Positions 59,675 through 64,000 of a stretch of DNA of 64,000 nt are shown piece after piece (within the stretch, counting starts at the first letter, position 1; the number at the start of each line of letters is the position of its first letter). Source of the stretch: Bradyrhizobium algeriense (lineage in GTDB: Bacteria; Pseudomonadota; Alphaproteobacteria; Rhizobiales; Xanthobacteraceae); contig NZ_PYCN01000007.1 of the NCBI RefSeq assembly GCF_003062295.1, forward strand, positions 124,001-188,000. Direction: 5' to 3'. The position numbers and the translations under genes are program-made. Below the pieces are notes generated by a model. It had not been told where the DNA came from, did no database searches, and saw only the letters and a program-made list of their open reading frames with translations.

Positions 59675-59887
59675 GATTTTCCAAGCGGCGCTCCTTGGAG
59701 CCGTCAATTGCGAGCGAAGCAACACCGTCGCGGCAAAACAGATCGTCATACCGGCCAAGGCGCGTATCCAGTACGCTGCGGCCGACCGATTCCATCACTG
59801 GCGTCTCTGGAATACTGGATCGTCCGCTCCAGTGCGGCGGATTGCAACGAAATTCATTTTCCGTGCGGCCGAAATGGATAAGGTCCG
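59675..59887. other. Repeat remnants downstream of the GGDEF-EAL gene
   Basis: No gene is visible. The stretch holds GTCAATTGCGAGCGAAGCAA, a partial arm of the CATTGCGAG repeats, and GAATACTGGATCGTCCGCTCC, another common fragment of degenerate dispersed repeats in related genomes. Confidence 0.55.
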
Positions 59888-60409
59888 TTAGCGGCGGGAA
59901 TCTCTTGCGGCCTGTGCTCTCTTGTTCGCCTGTGACACCCGCCCAATTGTTGACCGCGGAAGTTTGATACTTCGCCGGCGACTCGGAATCGCCTTCATGC
60001 CTTCATGGGAAGTCGGCTCATTTGTCGGACGGGAGAACTGCTGTGCCCTACGAAGAGAAAGCGCTCGCCGAGCCGCTTCTCCCAGTTCCTTCCTCGCCTC
60101 AAATTTTTTCAGACGCGCGAGCTCCTTGTTGACCCGCTTCAGGGCAGCCACGAAGACCTGCTTGCGATGGAGAGAATGCTCGGCTGTCCCCGAAACGCTT
60201 TGGCCGCGCGGCTCGGCGGTGCCTTTGCTGATCCGACGCCGGTGGAAGGCAAGCGTGCGCTCCCTGTCCCGGAGTTTTCTGAGCGATGATCTCAGGTTTT
60301 CAAGTGTCGCGCGATCCGCGTCACCAACTTCGGGGTGATGAGAGGTCTGCATTAGCGCTTTCTCATCGTGACTTAGGATACTTAGCTCGAACTTGCAGGG
60401 TGCAGGCAT
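59888..60409 (-). CDS. Basic helical hypothetical protein (173 aa)
   Basis: A Lys/Arg-rich, strongly helical protein. From the ATG at 60409 it begins MPAPCKFELSILSHDEK with a GAGGTG box 6 nt upstream; a later ATG at 60352 (MQTSHHPEVGDADRATL) is an alternative. The middle reads RKQVFVAALKRVNKELARLKKFEARKELGEAARRAL and the C-terminus is very basic. It resembles small nucleic-acid-binding or structural proteins of unknown function. Composition differs from neighbours in its excess of Arg and Ser, and it may be an accessory gene. Confidence 0.5.
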   Translation of the reverse strand: MPAPCKFELSILSHDEKALMQTSHHPEVGDADRATLENLRSSLRKLRDRERTLAFHRRRISKGTAEPRGQSVSGTAEHSLHRKQVFVAALKRVNKELARLKKFEARKELGEAARRALSLRRAQQFSRPTNEPTSHEGMKAIPSRRRSIKLPRSTIGRVSQANKRAQAARDSRR

Positions 60410-60452
60410 TTGACACCTCATACATGCAATTCGTTGCCTTGCCGTCGCTGCG

Positions 60453-60668
60453 CTAACCAACTTTACCAACCATATCCACGGGTGCGTTTCCGCGGGGCTC
60501 ACGATAACTTGATAAATTGCGGTAACAAGCCCACTCAATTTGCGGTGTCGCGCCTTTGTAACATCTGCGAATTAAGCGCACTGCCTCCGCAATTCCAGAC
60601 CACGCATTGGCATCGAAACGTAAGTTAAATGCGCTGTCGCCGTAACGAAACTTCGGCAGCTCATTCAT
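60453..60668 (-). CDS. Possible small protein (71 aa)
   Basis: A frame from ATG 60668 reads MNELPKFRYGDSAFNLRFD and then DANAWSGIAEAVRLIRR. The composition looks protein-like rather than shadow-like, but no good ribosome-binding site is seen and I recognise no family. It precedes the basic hypothetical gene on the same strand and may form a pair with it. Confidence 0.3.
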   Translation of the reverse strand: MNELPKFRYGDSAFNLRFDANAWSGIAEAVRLIRRCYKGATPQIEWACYRNLSSYREPRGNAPVDMVGKVG

Positions 60669-61047
60669 GATCCCAATTGTGAAATGGCACACAGACAAGA
60701 GCCGTTCGGTCTGGTTGTGTTAAGTTGGTGGTGGCCCCTCGGTGGGCTTGGCCAGAAGCGCGCCACGCGGTCTCGAAAGCGGTTGCGCCGTTAAGCACGC
60801 AACTCCGGGCCGTCCGTTTTCGCTTTGGGAGAATCGTCATGCGCGGTTTCAATCGCACGGCCACTATGGTGTGCACCTCACTCATTCTTGAGTCCACCTT
60901 GAGCGGGTGAACCAAAGGTTTCGCGTGCGCTGAATACCGCGTACAGGGATTTTTCTGGGCCCCGCCGGCGACGGACGGGGCTTTTCTATTTCTTTTTTCT
61001 GCCCACTGTTGCCCGGCGGTGCCCCTGTGAAGAAGGACGCAGGGGTC
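60669..61047. other. AT-richer gap with one terminator
   Basis: No convincing gene. One possible 23-residue frame (MRGFNRTATMVC...) starts at 60840 after GGGAGA. The stretch ends in the terminator at 60959-60985. A transcript of about 100-150 nt ending there could be a small RNA. Its lower GC than the surrounding core suggests acquired DNA. Confidence 0.4.
60959..60985 (+). terminator. Rho-independent terminator (GNRA loop)
   Basis: The stem GCCCCG-CCG / CGG-(A)-CGGGGC with a bulged A closes on a GCGA tetraloop and is followed by TTTTCT. No annotated gene ends just upstream on the plus strand, so it may end a small RNA or a tiny coding transcript. Confidence 0.7.
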
Positions 61048-61236
61048 ATGTGGTACTTTTGGCCCGAATTAGCATTTGATCTTGTCAAGGGGCTGGTAGC
61101 CGGAGGTGCTTCTCTGGCGCTTCAAGCGGTCGCCCCTGTGACGCTGCGCGCCTTGAAGCGGTTTCGCGCGCGTTGGTCTGCCCGGAAAGCCGCAAGAAAA
61201 GCAGACCCCAACACGTCAGTGAAAGATGAAGGTTAG
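61048..61236 (+). CDS. Small terminator-framed protein (62 aa)
   Basis: A frame from ATG 61048, preceded by AGGGG at good spacing. An amphipathic or hydrophobic first half (MWYFWPELAFDLVKGLVAGGASLALQ, shown in part) leads to a basic half (LRALKRFRARWSARKAARKAD). This is a membrane-helix plus cationic tail layout, as seen in phage or toxin-like small proteins, but I recognise no family. It lies between two terminators 60959-60985 and 61258-61287, giving a self-contained unit. Confidence 0.5.
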   Translation: MWYFWPELAFDLVKGLVAGGASLALQAVAPVTLRALKRFRARWSARKAARKADPNTSVKDEG

Positions 61237-61257
61237 GAGGACAATCGCATTAAACTT

Positions 61258-61287
61258 GCCCGCAGGCGCGCTGGTCGGCGGGCTTTT
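61258..61287 (+). terminator. Terminator after the small gene
   Basis: GCCCGC (61258-61263) and GCGGGC (61278-61283) pair around a 14-nt loop, followed by TTTT. It lies 22 bp after the 61048-61236 frame. Confidence 0.6.
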
Positions 61288-61439
61288 CTCTTCAGAACTA
61301 ACCCTTATGCGCGCTGTGGCTGCCAAGGCAGTGATGCTCGTGAGGCGGTCAACGCACTGATTGTCGCCAACCACTTTCTCGAAACCGAACGAAATCGTGG
61401 TGACAGCAAGTAGCCCGCAAGAGCGAATTGCTGCGCCTG

Positions 61440-62660
61440 CTACAGCTTCGCCTTCGTCGAGAGCGGGACCCGAAACGTCTTGAAACCGGCGATGTCGGGA
61501 AACCACTCTGCTGCCTCGCGCGAAGCCAGCGTGAGGACCGCGGCCGGGACTTCGCCCTTGATCAGCCGTTCGATCGCTCCGGCTTTTACTTCGCTGAACT
61601 GGACTTCCGCGGCGCCGGCCGCCATGAGCGCGGCGCTGACGCGTCCGCTTGATGCGGATTGCTTCTCCTCGATCGCGATGTTCTTGTTGTTCAGGTCGGA
61701 TAGCGAATTGATCTCCGGACGCGCCAAGACGAGCGCCACCAGATTGTCCGGGTTGTCTGGCGATGCGGACGCCGTCTTGCCGGCAACGCTGACTTCACCG
61801 GGTTCCGTTGCAGCATTATCCGATTTGTTGGCCGCTTCCCGTCCCGTGCCGATTGCGGTGACGAGATCGGCCATTCCCGTCGCTTCCACGACCTGCTGCT
61901 GAATGGTGCGGGCCGCCACAGCAGGAGCAGCGGCAGCCGCGCCCGGCAACGCGGCGCTCTCGGACGTGGCGGGCGCCGCGGCGATCTCGAGCGTGGCTGG
62001 CGGCGGCAGGGTGACCTCGGACTTCGCTTCAGACATCACTTCAGACTTCACCTCGGGCTTCACTTCCGACTTGATCTCGGACTTGACTTCGGACTTGGGG
62101 GCCTCTGCGGGCTGTGCCGCGGCGATGGCGGATGTCTGACCCGATTCTGATCTGTCGGAGCTTTGCAATTTGCGCTCCGGCTCCTGGCTTCCTGCGACGG
62201 TCTTTTCTACAGTCTTTTCTGGAGTCGCTGCCGCCGTGGCCGCCGGAACATTCTTCCTGGCTGATTGGTATGCGGGATTGGGAGCGGCGGCCTTTCTGGT
62301 ATTCGCCGTCTTGGTGTTCAAGGCCTTGGTGTTCAAGGGCTTGGCGTTCGACGCCGCGATGCCGGCGCGCGGCGCCAGGCGGGACACCGGCGCGGCATGC
62401 CTTGCCACGCGTGGGCGGGCCGCGGGTTTTAATCGTTCTATTTCCGGTTCAACCGGCACCACGACGACGTTCGTCTCGCGCTCCTCGCGGTGTCGCGCAG
62501 ACAATGCCTGATCAGACCAGGCCATATAGGACTGGCACGCCCTGTTGCACGGCAGCCCATCGATATAGACGACGCCGGGTGAATCGAGCGGATTTGCTTG
62601 CAGGGCTCCGCTGGAACAGAGGAACAGGATCAAGGCGGGCAAAGTCCATTTTCTCGACAT
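61440..62660 (-). CDS. Secreted low-complexity protein with solute-binding-like C-domain
   Basis: About 406 residues from the ATG at 62660 (MSRKWTLPALILFLCSSG). The signal peptide ends near LQANPL. A short conserved-looking part follows with a Cys pair (YIDGLPCNRACQSYMAW). Next is a long Ala/Lys/Glu-rich region with KSEVKSEIKSEVKPEV repeats, disordered. The last 110 residues (DNPDNLVALVLARPEIN, LSDLNNKNIAIEEKQSASSG, LMAAGAAEVQFSEV) resemble lobe I of a periplasmic solute-binding fold of the TAXI/phosphonate type. The role is unknown; binding of a small ligand in the periplasm is inferred. Confidence 0.7.
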   Translation of the reverse strand: MSRKWTLPALILFLCSSGALQANPLDSPGVVYIDGLPCNRACQSYMAWSDQALSARHREERETNVVVVPVEPEIERLKPAARPRVARHAAPVSRLAPRAGIAASNAKPLNTKALNTKTANTRKAAAPNPAYQSARKNVPAATAAATPEKTVEKTVAGSQEPERKLQSSDRSESGQTSAIAAAQPAEAPKSEVKSEIKSEVKPEVKSEVMSEAKSEVTLPPPATLEIAAAPATSESAALPGAAAAAPAVAARTIQQQVVEATGMADLVTAIGTGREAANKSDNAATEPGEVSVAGKTASASPDNPDNLVALVLARPEINSLSDLNNKNIAIEEKQSASSGRVSAALMAAGAAEVQFSEVKAGAIERLIKGEVPAAVLTLASREAAEWFPDIAGFKTFRVPLSTKAKL

Positions 62661-62827
62661 AACTTGCTCCGTTCGAAAGCGCATGGAGTGGAACCGGCTT
62701 CGTGAAAGATCACGGCGCCCCAGCTACGATCGGATGGAAACGGAGTTTCAAAAAAGCGGTCTTGTTTTCCGGATCGCCACGCTGGCGCAGCGCAATCCGG
62801 GACCAGTTCGGCGGGTTGCGCGACCGC

Positions 62828-62854
62828 CCCGGATTTCGCTTCGCTCCATCCGGG
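62828..62854. repeat. Short inverted repeat CCCGGAT...ATCCGGG
   Basis: Seven-bp arms around TTCGCTTCGCTCC form part of a very common Bradyrhizobium-type intergenic repeat. It lies between the CtpA-type gene and the secreted low-complexity gene, and could end the protease transcript. Confidence 0.6.
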
Positions 62855-62900
62855 CTGCAGGCTCGCTAGCGGAAGCCGCGTTCGCGGCGGGCACGAGGGC

Positions 62901-64000
62901 TCAGTTCGGCACCGCCCGCTTCGCCGCCGTCGGCGCATTCGCGTTCACCGTCACGCCGCGCAGCAGGTTGAAAGCGGCGTTCAGCGCCTTGTCGTCCTTG
63001 TCGTTCGGCGGAACCCAGGCTTGCGAGCCGGCCTGCTCGGCGCCGTCGGCCGCAAGATGGCCGCGCATCGAGGCTTCGCCCTTTAGCTCAGAGCGGTTCT
63101 TGAGCTCATCCGGCACCTCCTGCAGCACTTCGATGTCGGGCGCGATGCCCTGGGCCTGGATCGAGCGGCCCGAGGGGGTGAAGTAGCGCGCGGTGGTCAG
63201 CGCCAGCGCGCCGTTGCCGGCGCCGAGCGGGATGATGGTCTGCACCGAGCCCTTGCCGAAAGTGCGCGTCCCGATCAGGGTGGCGCGCTTGTGGTCGCGC
63301 AAGGCGCCGGCCACGATTTCGGAGGCGGACGCCGAGCCGCCATTGATCAGCACGACCAGCGGCTTGCCCTTGGTGATGTCGCCGCCGCGCGCGGTGAAGC
63401 GCTGGGTTTCCTCCGAGGTTCTGCCGCGCGTCGAAACCACCTCGCCCCTTGTCATGAAGGCGCTCGACACGGACACCGCCTGGTCGAGCAATCCGCCGGG
63501 ATTGTTGCGGAGGTCTATGACGTAGCCCGCGAGCTTGTCGGCCGGGATCTCCTTGGCGATGCTGGCGATGGCCTTTTTCAGGCCGTCGGTGGTCTGCTCG
63601 TTGAAGCGGGTGATCCTGATGTAGCCGATATCGCCGCTGTCGGTCTTGTAGCGGACCGGCCGCACCCGGATGATCTCGCGCACGATGGCAATATCGATCG
63701 GCGCGGCGGAACCCTTGCGCGCGACCTTCAGCCGGATCTTGCTGTTGGCGGGGCCCTTCATCCGGCTCACCGCCTGTTCCAGCGTCATGCCCTGAATTTG
63801 CTCGTCATCGATCTGGGTGATCACGTCGCCCGACAGGATGCCGGCCTTCGCCGCGGGAGTCTCGTCGATCGGCGTCACCACCTTGACGAGGCCGTCTTCC
63901 ATCGTGACCTCGATGCCGAGCCCGCCGAACTCGCCGTGGGTGGTCTCCTGCATGTCGCTCCAGCCCTTCTCATTCATGTAGCGCGAATGAGGATCGAGCG
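62901..64000 (-). CDS. ctpA: S41 family carboxy-terminal processing protease (5' end cut)
   Basis: A C-terminal processing protease cut by the right edge; the frame is open to the last base and reads LDPHSRYMNEKGW there, which is the conserved LDPHS region, so an N-terminal part is missing. The PDZ domain follows (GLGIEVTMEDGLVKVVTPIDETPAAKAGILSGDVITQID). The catalytic core has GYIRITRFNE, DLRNNPGGLLDQAVSV, Ser in INGGSASASEIVAGAL, and Lys in GTRTFGKGSVQTIIPL. It degrades tagged or damaged periplasmic proteins and peptidoglycan hydrolases. Confidence 0.95.
   Translation of the reverse strand, partial: LDPHSRYMNEKGWSDMQETTHGEFGGLGIEVTMEDGLVKVVTPIDETPAAKAGILSGDVITQIDDEQIQGMTLEQAVSRMKGPANSKIRLKVARKGSAAPIDIAIVREIIRVRPVRYKTDSGDIGYIRITRFNEQTTDGLKKAIASIAKEIPADKLAGYVIDLRNNPGGLLDQAVSVSSAFMTRGEVVSTRGRTSEETQRFTARGGDITKGKPLVVLINGGSASASEIVAGALRDHKRATLIGTRTFGKGSVQTIIPLGAGNGALALTTARYFTPSGRSIQAQGIAPDIEVLQEVPDELKNRSELKGEASMRGHLAADGAEQAGSQAWVPPNDKDDKALNAAFNLLRGVTVNANAPTAAKRAVPN

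Noticed and set aside
61216..61506. 96-residue minus-strand frame overlapping the start of the low-complexity gene's 3' end
   Set aside because: It overlaps two better-supported genes and a terminator, and has no recognisable features.

Overview
The window looks like chromosomal DNA of an alphaproteobacterium close to Bradyrhizobium (Nitrobacteraceae). The grounds are high GC content, protein sequences typical of that group, a pyruvate dehydrogenase E1-beta with its own lipoyl domain followed by a DUF5076 protein, a kdsA/pyrG/secG/tpiA/ppiD/trpDC/moaC neighbourhood, many Bug-type solute receptors, and the short dispersed palindromic repeats seen in such genomes. I could not search databases, so the genus is an inference. 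I saw no tRNA, rRNA, CRISPR array, complete insertion sequence or intact prophage.

Layout. 1-4.5 kb, minus strand: dgt, argS and a SPOR-domain protein cut by the left edge; erpA diverges from dgt. 5-14.4 kb, accessory: a LysR regulator divergent from a tartrate/isopropylmalate-type dehydrogenase and a Bug receptor, a segment with a secreted barrel protein and decayed duplicate pieces, a secreted amidohydrolase, and an RND efflux pump with its adaptor. 14.5-18.6 kb: xthA, a GNAT enzyme whose 3' end runs into a dispersed repeat, a Sel1/TPR protein and ilvD. 18.6-23.3 kb: a 0.9 kb non-coding stretch with a dense GANTC cluster, a small RTX-type calcium-binding protein and a lytic transglycosylase. 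23.3-31.7 kb: a tiny membrane protein, a second Bug receptor, threonine synthase, lpdA and the pdhA-pdhB-DUF5076-pdhC cluster. 31.9-37 kb: an FtsB-like protein, an FMN reductase, a stand-alone Ddl, an MDR oxidoreductase and enolase. 37-42 kb: a TAT-exported beta-propeller coupled to a c-type cytochrome, queF, an FkbM methyltransferase and a YibH/DUF3302-like membrane pair. 42-50 kb: a glutaminase-STAS-cNMP fusion, an MFS transporter, kdsA, a NIPSNAP protein, pyrG, secG and an apparently leaderless XRE-cupin regulator. 50-56.3 kb: a small hypothetical gene, a GNAT enzyme, tpiA, ppiD, trpD, trpC and moaC. 56.4-64 kb: a small secreted protein with a strong terminator, a dCACHE-PAS-GGDEF-EAL protein, an AT-richer orphan stretch with terminator-framed small genes, a secreted low-complexity protein with a solute-binding-like tail, and a CtpA-type protease cut by the right edge.

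How the parts work together. Most genes are housekeeping: pyruvate to acetyl-CoA (pdhABC, lpdA), glycolysis (eno, tpiA), Kdo and CTP synthesis for the envelope (kdsA, pyrG), protein export and folding (secG, ppiD), tryptophan and branched-chain amino acids (trpD, trpC, ilvD), and Fe-S, queuosine and molybdopterin cofactors (erpA, queF, moaC). The accessory parts point to uptake and oxidation of organic acids, drug or solvent efflux, and envelope or exopolysaccharide functions. I found no single clearly new multi-gene system. The most unusual signals are the GANTC/palindrome cluster with a sequestered ribosome-binding site ahead of the RTX gene, the leaderless XRE-cupin promoter with two phased repeats, the duplicated and decayed bug/amidohydrolase junction, the terminator-framed small gene near 61 kb, and the glutaminase triple fusion.
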